NCBI GenBank assembly: GCA_030765045.1
Contig: CM060964.1
Coordinates: 170,570,219 to 170,634,218, forward strand
Direction of reading: 5' to 3'
DNA: 64,000 nucleotides
Source: Tenodera sinensis
Lineage: Eukaryota > Arthropoda > Insecta > Mantodea > Mantidae
In this document: one piece after another, positions 1-10,587 of the stretch
Numbering within the stretch: the stretch's first letter is position 1
Layout of the letters: every line of letters begins with the position of its first letter
Position numbers and translations under genes: made by a program
The notes under the pieces: model-generated
Seen by the model: the letters and a program-made list of their open reading frames with translations, nothing else
What the model was told of the DNA's origin: nothing
Databases searched by the model: none

Positions 1-236
1 ACACGAATGCACTTAGTTCTAAAAAGTTTTATTTATAATTTTGTATTAGTTTATTTTGCAATTGTTGTAACAGTGCAACAGGAGAACATTTACATCGACA
101 GAGCTCCTAAAAGCTGGCGTCAGCATAAGCAGAATCCATATGCAATGATGAACAAGGTTACTACATTCTGCTCTGCTGTGTGCAGCTGGCTATTTTTCAC
201 TTCACTACACTCTACTACGCTATGCATCGCAAAGGG
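1..236. mobile_element. Right end of a piggyBac-type element running off the window start
   Basis: The sequence ends gcaaagggttaa at 229-240. Read in reverse this is ttaaccctttgc, the same terminal form as the piggyBac derivatives at 24606-25838 and 49831-50862. The subterminal part (about 170-236) recurs in inverted orientation at 725-795. No transposase frame is seen. The call is inferred from the ends alone. Confidence 0.4.
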
Positions 237-724
237 TTAAAAATGTATGATTTCATCTGTGCGTTTCTAAGATAGCGGCAGGTGGCAACGAGCACCGAGG
301 ACCGGGACAGATAAAATACCATGCAGCCATTTTGGAGGTTTTTTGCCCTCCCTGAATTTTGAGCAATGTCAAAGAATTGTTCTTGCATATCTCAAGGCCA
401 AGGGATAGTGTCATTTCATATAGGAGAAAACATATTTAAGTGAGATATGTAAAACCTCTGACAACCAAGAAAGTAATCGTTATGTCATATTAAGAAAAGT
501 CATGTTACAGGCAAAAATGCAGAGAATATAGAAAAAACAGAAAATAGAACTATAACTATTTGGGATGTCTTGTATCAGGAATCATAAAGGTAAAGAACAA
601 ACAAAAAAATTAAGAGTGAAACTTTAGAATGATGAGACAAGCTGCAGTGTAAACATTGCTGAGTCAGTTAGCAATTATTTTGGTAACAATTTAATGGCTA
701 AGCTAAGCAGCTCTTAGCTACATG

Positions 725-800
725 TTATCCCTTTGGTACACACAGCGCAGTAAAATGTAGTGAAATGATAAGTGGCCTGCTGTGCACAGCATAGTAGACC
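725..800. repeat. Inverted copy of the piggyBac-like terminal sequence
   Basis: This begins ttatccctttgg and runs through gtagtgaaatga to the block ctgtgcacagca. It matches the reverse complement of about 170-240 over roughly 70 bp by eye. The TTAA expected at the edge is TTAT here. It may be the opposite end of an element whose middle is 240-725, or an isolated end. Confidence 0.4.
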
Positions 801-2591
801 CTAGTGAATTGTTTCAACTTTTAGGAGCTGTGTTGATAACCCTATTGCTCCACATAAGAGATTGTGTCATGTTGGAAGATAACTACACTTGAGTGCTGAG
901 TTTTGTGTATGTGCTAACACTTTCATGACAAGTTAATAGCTATTAGTACCTTGGAGGCCAATCCAAGTACATCATGGGCTGGAAAACCCCACAGTGAAAA
1001 AGTATTGGACACAAGGAACTACTTGCAGCAGTTTACAAGGAATTAGATCACAAAAGTAGTCCAAATGAATCTGGGTTTGACAAATTGGTGGGAGATGGAG
1101 GTAAGAAACAAAGCAGCAGTGAAAGTGTTGAGAAACAGTAGCAGAGCAGGAGGCTAAAGCACATGAAAGGCAAAGTAAAATAAGTTCCTGTGCATTGGAC
1201 CTTCGCTTTGACTTCAAATAATTTATAAAGCTGTTCATCTCCTACAGTTATTAATCATATTATTCCTCCAGGGAAACAGGAAATAGATTATTTTGAGGAT
1301 ATTTATAAATTCCAGTTATTGTGACCAAATCACAGATGAAACCTACAGGAATACATTTCAGATTCAAGCTTAAAAGGCAGGCCCAAAATGTGAAGATGAA
1401 AATTTGAGGGAGATAAGACCTATTTGGGTATTTTGATATATATTGGGATGGTGGATTTACCTAATACTAATTATTTTTGGGGGGTTTCTGCATGTTTTCA
1501 ATTGTTAGACAAGCAATTATCTTTTTCTGCTTTCAAAACCTTTCACAGTATCTTTGAATGGCAAATCTGCAAAGCCACAGTTAGGGGAAGATTGTTACAA
1601 TCATCTGTATAAAATATGACCTGCTTTGGACATAACCAGAAGGTTTGGGCATGATCTACACACCAGATCATGATTTTCTATTGATGAAGCAATGATAGTT
1701 CAAAGGACAATTCTTTCTATAACAGTACAAAACGAGACATAAAGGCATGGAGCTAAAGCAGCCTTTTTTGACCATTTTACGGACAGACAAGCCAATGGCT
1801 GCTTTGCTATATGTACATCTGATAAGCGCACTACAGAAATAAATGGAGAAGTTTGTCAAACTGGAAGTAATTTCAAGGCTTGGAAAAACTTGAGTGAACA
1901 TAAATGTGAATATTCATGCAAATCTTTTACCAATAAAACAAATTGACCTGGGATTTGAAACTAGGGCAACAATAACAAAATGTGAAGATGCCACAGACAG
2001 AGACAAATTTAAATTTAGATGTCACATATAAACTAGTTTAGTAAAAAGTGGTTCAGAAATTACAAGATGGAAGTCCTGTTAAATACAAATTAACGAAAGG
2101 GGTCTCTAGCTATAGTCGTACATCTGTGTTGACTATTTCCACTGTGCTTGTTTTATAGAGGCACTAGAAGAACGGTCTGTAAAGAATTGGGTACTGGGAG
2201 TGGAAGCTGATGAAGCAAGGAGAGAATTCAAAAATATGCTCTTTGGTTGATGTGCAAGTCCAGATGCAAACCTTTAGTCAAGGTTATAACAGCCTGGATG
2301 TTCTTTGGAGAAGGAATCTGAACTCTCACTCTGGTGTGACTGATTGCAAATGTCTGAAGAAGGCAATTAAAATCTTACATGTCACATTGCACTGCCAGTA
2401 TTAATTTTCTATGCATATGCACCACCTAGAGTGACTTGCCAGGATTTTTACCTAAAAATTAAACAACATGAACTACCCTCTTGGAAAATTGTGATCAGGT
2501 CGGAGAAGGTTATGTTAAGTCTACACTGGCATGTGAGTACCCCTTCCCCTATTAAATTAATCAGTGTGGGCAATCTAATGGAGTCATGTAG
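801..2591. other. AT-rich DNA, no gene recognised
   Basis: All frames are short and show no recognisable domains. No tRNA-like, splice-supported or transposon motif could be identified. Probably intron of the + strand gene or old decayed repeats. Confidence 0.4.
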
Positions 2592-2595
2592 TTAA

Positions 2596-4617
2596 GGGGG
2601 CAGGTACAGCTTAAGGGGTATAAAAATTAGTAATATTCAATAATTAATTCCTATGAATTGAACAATCATGTAAAGTTGCTATTCATACCATAAAACATAG
2701 TGGTTTTTCCACACGAGATAAACCTAATTTCAATTTCAAAAAGTTAAATTTCCATGCCTAATTAAGTTATTCAAAATGGCCGCTCATTACTGTACCGTAA
2801 TCATGATTTCCCTAATATACTGGCTATTTTTAAAGATATTTCAATTCTGTTTCTTTTATATTAAAGCTTAAGCTTTGTGTTAGAGAAATGACCAGAACTA
2901 GACTTCTTTCTGCATAAACAATATTAAAAATGTATTTTCAAAGTTTTAGAGGAAATTTTATAGATTATTTAGTAATAAATCATTCTTTTTCAGAAAAATT
3001 ATTAAACAGAGGAGCATAATTCTGGTCAGTTCCCTAGATTGTGTATACAGTTACATGCACAAGAAGTTTTATTTAAATACATTGAGTAGTTTTAGAACTA
3101 TCAGGGAAATAGTTTATAAAAATGTACTTTTTGAGAAACAAGCTTTAAAACTTTGATATCAAACTTTGGGTACTTTTTCAAAATGTGAAAATGATCAAAA
3201 TCCTCCAGGAGCATATGATGTTCCTTCCTTTGCTGATTTCTTGGCTGCAGCATCTAATTTCAGTCTCTTCCTACACTCTCTGGCTTCTTTAGTACTTGCA
3301 AGTGCCCTTTTTATATCTTACCCCATGCTTATTCTCAGAGCGTGCAAAAATTTTCTTCATGCCCTCCACTTGCATTGCCCCTGCTGTTCCTTTATGGTTT
3401 ATGGGACATTTATTTTCATGTCCCTCCCACCATTCTGCATGCTCTGGTGTGTTGTTCTTAGCCTTCCATTGTTCACATGCTTTGCAGTGAGTAGACAATG
3501 TTTTGGTATCAATTACTTTACCAGATTTGCTGCCTATTACTGTACACACTCCATGATGTGATGAATGTCCCCTAGTTAGCCAGGTTCCATCACATGACAC
3601 TGACAAATCTCTGCTGTTTCTGAGAGCAATTTCTTCTGCCATAGCTGCACAAACTGATTCATTTTTATTGCCTTAGTTGCATTGTTTATGTGGTTATTGA
3701 TTATGTTGTAAGTTGATTTCTGAACTGGTGGTCTCATGTTCATAAGTCCACAAAACACTTTGAGTCCTGCTAAGCCTTGCCCAATGCATCTCATAGAATA
3801 CACTGCCCTTTTGTTGATAGAGTAGATACTGCTTTTACTACCTGACATTGGGCTATTATAAAAAGAACCAATTTCCCCACAACTGTCACATACTATACAT
3901 AACTTACAACCTAACTCTGAAACATTATTTATACTTATATCTATTAATCCTCCACACACACAGCGAAGACACTTCACTAATGTATTGTACATTAAATCTA
4001 AATCAATTATGATATTGCTTATACATGTGCCAGTAGCACCTGGGGCTTCTGTTTTCAATTTAGGTGAGGTTATTTTCCTCTTTGAAGCACTGCACTTCAC
4101 ATTTTTCTGCTCATTTTCACTGTTTATGTTCTTTGTATGCTGATTACCATGGAAACACTTCTTTCGTTGTTTGTACGCCGTCTTTTTATTGCCCATTTTA
4201 ACTTGTTTCTGATACTAATTTCACTACTTGCACTGGAATCACAAAAAGAAAACATTTTACATGCTTTCTGTTTTCACCAGCTAAAAACAAACAAGAGAAC
4301 AGCGAATACATGGCAGAAGTATGAGAAATCTAACCTTCAACGCATTGCGCACAGTATGTATGAAACATTTCGCTTCCAAACTCACCAAAATTGAAAACAA
4401 ATAAAGATTTGGGAAACTACTGCCTAAAAATGGGCGTGGCTCTCACTGACATGACCTACTTAATGACGCAGCATCTGGTCTTTTAAATCATTACACTTAA
4501 ACTAATGCAGATATCCGAAAAAAATTTTCTGCAACACACTCTTAAATGTTTGTTGCATACAATTACACACATTTTCAAAAATCGGTTTTTTGAAAATTTT
4601 TAGCTGTACCTACCCCC
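2596..4617 (-). mobile_element. Internally deleted Mutator-like DNA transposon
   Basis: Terminal inverted repeats ggggg(c/t)aggtacagct lie at 2596-2611 and 4602-4617, with one mismatch in 16. Both are flanked outside by TTAA (2592-2595 and 4618-4621). That is typical of piggyBac rather than of Mutator, whose elements usually make 8-11 bp duplications; TTAA may simply be an extension of the palindromic ends. The element is 2022 bp and carries the truncated transposase gene at 3195-4196. Confidence 0.7.
3195..4196 (-). pseudogene. Mutator-like transposase, frameshifted and missing its catalytic middle
   Basis: The ATG at 4196 opens a 206-residue frame with a basic N terminus, a cysteine-rich block (CLRCVCGG, then CKLCIVCDSCG) and the conserved segment RCIGQGLAGLKVFCGLMNM. 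A one-base shift near 3650 moves into a second frame (from 3642) with VSCDGTWLTRGHSSHHG, where the D of CDGTW is the likely first catalytic aspartate, then INHKGTAGAMQVEGMKKIF. After KHGVRYK the frame stops at 3289. Immediately beyond, another frame reads EARECRKRLK ending SYAPGGF at 3195, which resembles the extreme C-terminal tail of this family. About 200 residues with the other catalytic acids are therefore deleted. It cannot encode an active transposase. Confidence 0.7.
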
Positions 4618-4621
4618 TTAA

Positions 4622-5251
4622 CATAACATGTTTCTAAAACCCAAATACATTGTCAAATTTAATTTTCTCGTGACATTAAAACAGTCCATGACTTTCGCTT
4701 AAGAAACGTATTACATATTTACTGCCAGTAATAAACACATCAAATAACAACTTGGCCTCCATGTACATATTTAAAAAAAAAAAATTTAGACCATTTGGCT
4801 CTAAAACTGTATGCACATCAATCCCCATTGAAGAGCACATTTGCACAAAGGCATAGAAATAGACAATCCATTGTAATGGCTTAAATGAATAAGCGGCGTG
4901 AAGCACCAGGAAGAATCTTACCGATTTATAAAATGGGAGACATCTCACCACCTAAAATAGGCCAGCTGAAGCTGCTCTGCTCATAGCGCCTAGTGCAACT
5001 GACTGACTGCCCCCAGCAAAGCTCCGACAAACACTGATGGCACCACTTGAGTCAATTGAGAAGCCAAAGTCAAATCAGTGCCTTTTCATAAATGGCTCAT
5101 ATGGCAAAATTATTGCAGAAAACTTGTAAGAAACATCACTTATTGCTCAGCATACCATTTGTGAATACCATCACCAATAAATAATTAAGATACTGCTAAA
5201 TATAATTACTTAACACAACCACATCTTCATGAACAGGAAATAGAACTTGCC

Positions 5252-5282
<31 letters not shown>

Positions 5283-5632
5283 AACATTTTATCCTGACTT
5301 CTATGCAGTATGGCAGACCTTTGTGTTCCAGTTGTAGGTCTTTCATCAGATTGTGAACTTTTGATGATTCACAGAATGCAACTAAGTTTTATTAATAGTC
5401 TTAACAATATCTTGTTACCTGTTTAGTATTCACAATTTTCCCACACAGAACCTCCTTGTGTACAGTATCTCCACTTAGTGAAAGATAATGCAGAGGAAAA
5501 AACATGCATTGTCAGACATTTATAACATTTCAAATAATTGCTTTCATCTCACTATTTATGCCTTCTTTTCAGCAATTTTTTTTTTTTCCCCTTCTTTTTA
5601 AATCTTTCGATGCTCCGAGCAGTTCTCCTGTT
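4622..5632. other. No gene recognised; includes a 30-bp poly-A run
   Basis: The stretch holds a homopolymer of about 30 A at 5251-5280, possibly the tail of an old retroposon, and otherwise unremarkable AT-rich sequence. Its 5620-5632 end is one copy of the 13-bp duplication that flanks the next element. Confidence 0.4.
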
Positions 5633-6150
5633 AAGACTAGAGATTTCTTCCGGGCTTAAAAGCCGGTCTGCTGGAGTTTTGAGGTCTAGACATTTTGTCC
5701 ACACCTGCGGTGGACATCATCGGTGGCATAGTTCAAATCTTATCTGTGAAGGTTCAGTTACAACAGAATTGTTTATGACTGGAGGTGCTGTATTTATATG
5801 TGGGCCACTCACAGGGGATTGGTTGGGCTTGAGCGGGAGGTCTGTGTTAGATGGGCAGGGCTTCTCCATTCTGATAGCTGATTGGTTTACGTGATTTCTC
5901 TGCATTAGTGCTTCTTTTTTATGTTCGAGTATTGGATGCCAGGTTTTGTTCAATTTTAGAGTTTCTTCCTTCCTGTTAAAATTATTGGGGTGTTTGTAAA
6001 TTTCTATTGGGGTGTTTGTTGTAGTCTGGTGTGGTAGTATGGCATAGATGACACGTCTGGACTTCAAAACTCTAGCAGACCATGGCTTTTAAGCCCGGAA
6101 GAAATCTCTAGCCTTAATTCTAACTCTGGCCATGAAAGCTTCCGACTACT
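5633..6150 (-). mobile_element. Truncated Penelope-like retroelement insertion with inverted-repeat arms
   Basis: The 13-bp direct repeat cagttctcctgtt at 5620-5632 and 6151-6163 flanks this 518-bp insert and looks like a target-site duplication. Near its edges are inverted arms of about 60 bp (5633-5693 and 6054-6118) sharing gagatttcttccgggc and ggcttaaaagcc. The minus-strand frame (6067 down to 5717) contains IEIYKHPNNFNRKEE, then LKLNKTWHPIL. This block resembles the end of the GIY-YIG endonuclease region of Penelope-like elements. Penelope copies are often 5'-truncated with inverted terminal pieces, which fits. The family call is from memory of that motif. Confidence 0.55.
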
Positions 6151-6204
6151 CAGTTCTCCTGTTGTTTGCTCCTTAAGGGTTACAAGATTCAAAAGACTGA
6201 GAAC

Positions 6205-6626
6205 TGTTCTTTCAGTCCTGTGAATGTTGAAGGTTATTTCATAGTAGTAAAGTCTTTATCAAATATATCTATGAAATATAGCTAAATATTGGTTATTAAT
6301 GGAAAATACATTTTCTGTTATGATGAAACATACATATAGCTGAGAACGATCTCCATGCAAATATGTGTCAGTTTGCAGGCAGAACAATGCTTTGGGTGCG
6401 AAAGGCGGAAAAAGGAGTCGCTTTGTTGGATTTGCAGGCTGTGTGCCTTAACTTCAATCTAGAATAGGAACACGAGCAATCCAGCTGTACATAAATTTGA
6501 AATAGATACAAAATCCCCTAATCAAAATTAATGTTATGTTTTAGAATAGCAAATAAAAGTGCAGAAAAACATCAAGTAATTATTGGATGGACAGATTCGT
6601 GAAGGGAAGGGGAAGTTTGGTGTAAT
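6205..6626. repeat. Unknown dispersed repeat, copy 1
   Basis: It begins near tcctgtgaatgttgaag and ends near gaagtttggtgtaat. A direct copy of the same length lies at 16875-17296. By eye roughly four in five bases match, including ggatttgcaggctgtgtgcc. No coding frame, terminal repeats or tRNA-like boxes are seen. Family unknown. Confidence 0.75.
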
Positions 6627-7499
6627 AGCGAAAGTAACTTTCTCAGACAGGTCAGTCAGTAATACGAAGTATCATTTTCGGCAAAAACACTTCTGGATGA
6701 GGTCGAATGCATAAGCGGAACAGTGATGTGAAATCAATAGTTGGACTTAGTTCTTTTGTGCAACATATTCCTGCAGTGGCAATTGGAGTAACGAGTGGTG
6801 ACAAAATAAAGTAATTATCAAATTAATGGAAAGGAGTGCACTCATTTATCCGAGGAGCCAGCAAGGATCTAGGAACTACCCACACCCAAAAACTACAAAG
6901 AAAAGGTCTCATGCCAACAGAAACCTACATTGAACTCAGATTCCTGCTAATACCTCCCATCCACATCCTGATTGTCACCCAGCAGTGTGAAGTGATGAAT
7001 GGTGCCCAACCTGATGGGGGGTTGAAGACCTGGAAGCCACCATAATGATGCCCGATGTAATGGAGCTCCAATACCTGGAACCCAACAAGTGACTCCACAC
7101 AACATTCCTGAGCATGATCATTCAAGATCCAATCATCCAGTACATGATTATGTGTAAAGCACCGCCAGTCATGGGACACTGAGACAATGGAAAGAGCTCC
7201 AGTTCACAACACGACAAAGCTGTGACAAGGAAAGGAAGGTGACGAGTCACCAGGGTACTGATCATGGTACCACCAGATGGCAGCATCGAAAGGCACCACA
7301 CAATGCAGCCCTCCCTTTGTTTTGTTTTTTCTTTTTCACGATTTAGAGAAAATGAGGGTAGTGCAGTAAACTTTGGTTTTGGATTAATTCATCGCTGCAA
7401 CTGGAGACCAGTATTGATATGTTAAAAAACATTTAAAAATTATAGTTTATATGTATAAGTACATATACGCTATGTAGTAAATTTTTGTCTTTATTAATA
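6627..7499. other. No gene recognised; GC-richer stretch near 6830-7320
   Basis: This has higher GC than its surroundings and short overlapping frames on both strands without recognisable domains. It precedes a gag-like remnant and could include its LTR or leader, but no LTR pair or primer-binding site could be shown. Confidence 0.3.
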
Positions 7500-8096
7500 G
7501 GCTGTAGCTGTCACATCTGGGATTACTATAACAATTGAAATACTGAATGTTACTCAGTGGTACTAGGATAGTAGGGGTAACTAAAAATATGGAGATAAAT
7601 ATAACTGTAGGAGGGGAGAGTATCCCCAGAGAAGCAGAAGGAATTGTGCTACAACTAGAGCCAGATATTAAGCACACAGAGCAGGTTGCACCCACGGTGA
7701 ACATAATTCCCGTAAATGTAGAGTAGATGATGCAGCAGATGCTGGTGCAAATGAATCAAATACAACAGAATGTGTCGTTCTAAGCTGCCAATTGAAGGCA
7801 AATTTGGCAACCCAGGAAGAAACCTTAAAACAACAGTTTGCTAACCAAGAACGCCTATTGGTGGATAGGCGAACAGAATTTGACAACAAATTAGAATCTC
7901 CACTCAAAGATATCAATGAGGTTAGGCAGACACAAAATTCTTAGCTAAATGAGTTGCAAACTATGAGGGAGGAAATTAGATCCACCCAGGTAGAAATGCG
8001 ACAAGTTAGTCAAAAATGTGATATTGGTGTCGACAGCATTAGGACTGTGATAACCTGTGTAAATAATGTAACTGGTGGTATACAAGAAGATGCAAG

Positions 8097-8196
8097 GGCC
8101 ACTTGTGTTGCTCTCAAAGCAAGGAAAAGTTTCTTTGAAACAAATGTTACGGCCACTTGTGTTGCTCTCAAAGCAAGGAAAAGTTTCTTTGAAATT
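8097..8196 (+). repeat. 54-bp in-frame tandem duplication
   Basis: The unit beginning ggccacttgtgttgctctc occurs at 8097 and again at 8151. The second copy is identical for its first 44 bases and then diverges. The period is 18 codons, so the frame TCVALKARKSFFE repeats within the gag-like remnant. Confidence 0.9.
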
Positions 8197-9130
8197 GGCC
8201 AAATTAGATGGCATAAAAAAAGAGTTGTAGAATTGCAAGACTTGCAGTTAAGCGAAGTGAGCCAGCTAAGAGAGGAGATGACAGAAGCTGCCAATGACCA
8301 GAGAGAAGCGCTAGGGATGCAACTACGGCTAGATCACAAGAAGTCGCATAAGTCAAGGATGTGATTGAGGGTATTACCAAGGGTCCTTCACTTAGCCATG
8401 CATCCATGCTTCCAATAATGACAGATAGTGGAATGAGTGCCGAGGAAAAGGCCAGTGACCACATGGACGCTGCCTCGCCCTCTCCTCAGATGTGCTGTAA
8501 TTTTAGTGTGCATGTGTCACAATTACCCATTCCATTATAACTTTTAAATGACCTCCCCGTTTTGTCAGCGAGCGTGACAACGCAAAACAATTTATAAATT
8601 ACTTAAAATCATACTTTGCTATTAGGGGTATACCTGACAACTATTGTATGATTCTGGTACAACGTAGCTTATCAGGTTTGTCTCCGAGTTGGTTTCATCT
8701 AACTTTTGGTAAACGTGCCCAATGTGCACATTTTAGGTTTGCGTTTTTGCAAAAATACTGGAGCAGTAGGGCCCAATATGGCATATGCAGTCAAATAATG
8801 GAACATATCAGGCAAACAATTGAGAGTTCATGACTATTTTCTGCGTCTAGGGTAGCTTAGCAAGCTGTTGGAACCCCCAATGCCCAAACAAGAATTCATC
8901 ATGACGACAAGCCATTACCCGGACATTATTTGTCATCACCTAGTGGTAGCGAGGCTGCAGATGCTAAGCGAAACTATTGATTTGCTAGCAGCTCAACAGG
9001 GTCACGGTCCATGTGTTCCCGACCCAGCTTTATAAGAAAGACAGGACATCTGGCATTTCCCTAACCAAAGAAACGATGGGATGACGGCACCAGGACCTCA
9101 AAACAGGCATACCGACAATGGCATAGAGGT

Positions 9131-9447
9131 CAATATGATTATGATTAAGACAGGCATTATTGGCTGAGAAATGAGCGAAGGATGCAAAATAGTTCATATC
9201 AGGGTTTGCAGTACAATATATGAGGTACAATATATATGAGACCTCCAGATAGGGATAGTCCCCAGAGAAACAGGTTCATTGGGAGGTGGTCAATATGATT
9301 ATGATCAAGACAGGCATTATTGGCTGAGAAATGAGCAAAGGATGCAAAATAGGTCATATCAGGGTTTTCAGTACAATATATGAGGTACAATATATATGAG
9401 ACCTCCAGATAGGGATAGTCCCCAGAGAAACAGGTTCATTGGGAGGT
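9131..9447 (+). repeat. 160-bp tandem duplication
   Basis: Two adjacent copies start at 9131 and 9291 (caatatgattatgat) and end with cattgggaggt at 9287 and 9447. They differ at only a few positions by eye, so the duplication is recent relative to the decay around it. Confidence 0.9.
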
Positions 9448-10361
9448 AAGGTAATCCCCCCAAAGAAATGCAAATCACGGTGAATGGAATGACTGATTGC
9501 CATAGAACCCACACGGATGTGAACAATCACGTGCACCTTCACCTAATGCATCTAGCATTGAACCCAGACACCCAGGTCCAGAAATCAGTGTGACCCAAGT
9601 GCCAAACCAAATTCAAATTTTGCAAAGGAGACGGTGCCACTTAGATCATTGTTGGTCAAGAATGTAAAATATCAGTAGTCCAACATTGAAGAAAATGCAT
9701 TTCAATATACTTCCGAAAGAGAGTGCATAGCACCATTCCAACCGTTCCAGAGGTATGATTCCTTTGGACCTCAGGGAAGTGCTAAATGCTAAAATAAAGG
9801 ACGGAAAATTGTTAGGGAATGATAATATAGAGTTATTATGCCCATTTAAAGAGGCAGTAATACCAAGAGATATAGATGAAACTGACACATGTCCTAAAAG
9901 TGGCAAAACCACACCCATTAAAAAAAAAAGAATGAAAATTAAACTAATGATATCAATGTTGGTATGAAATAAAGATTTTAGGTATGAGAAAATTCCAATT
10001 TAGAATAGCATTAGGAGTTATATGCCACTCGAGATCCTTAATGCAAATTGAATAATGCCACTGCTTAAAAAAAATTCAGCAAATCTAATGCGCTTTGTAA
10101 CATGCCACTTTGGTATTAGGTAAGTATGTATGCAGAGAAATAATATTAGTATTAGAAATAATATAGAATAAAGATTAAGTGTGAAATAATGCAACTTAAA
10201 GCAGAAAGAACATGTAAGGACTAAGTACAAGAGTGAAATAAGAAAATGTCGCAGAAATGACAAACAATACAATGTTGTAACTTAGTGTTATTGAATGGTA
10301 ACAGTGAACTTAAAAAATGATCATAGAGAACAGCTGGAATGTTGTTTGTGTGGTTTGGTTT

Positions 10362-10398
10362 AAGGGCGCTCAACTTCTAGGTCATCAGCGCCCTTAAA
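10362..10398 (-). other. 3' end stem-loop of LINE 1
   Basis: On the plus strand aagggcgctcaacttctaggtcatcagcgccctt forms a 9-bp perfect stem with a loop of about 17 bases. It lies at the 3' end of the LINE transcript, where such hairpins can be recognised by the reverse transcriptase. That role is inferred from other LINEs. Confidence 0.65.
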
Positions 10399-10587
10399 AG
10401 ATTCATGACAATAGCCATATATAAATTTCACTCAAAAATAAAAATACTAGCAACAACAGAAATATATACAAAAAGTAAAAAAACAGTAGCAGTAGCCAGA
10501 TATGAAACAAGGTGATAAATACGTCCAAAAGCATAAATAGAACTAAAATTTTAAATCCTCAAATTGAGATTGCACTCCGCTGAAAAA

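Larger units (their letters stand above)
7500..9967 (+). pseudogene. Decayed gag-like region of an LTR retrotransposon
   Basis: The + strand holds broken frames. The one at 7954-8364 has charged heptad-like sequence (for example VVELQDLQLSEVSQLREEM), suggesting a coiled coil. The one at 8648-8833 has SGLSPSWFHLTFGKRAQC followed by KYWSSRAQYG, which resembles arthropod gag-type capsid sequence. Downstream to about 9030 are further remnants such as HYPDIICHHLVVARLQ in another frame. Stops and frameshifts are frequent and no protease or RT was found, so this is at most a gag relic. The assignment is weak and rests on overall character. Confidence 0.4.

Noticed and set aside
3166..3561. 131-codon + strand frame
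   Set aside because: It lies antisense to the Mutator-like transposase remnant, has no domain of its own and is a shadow.
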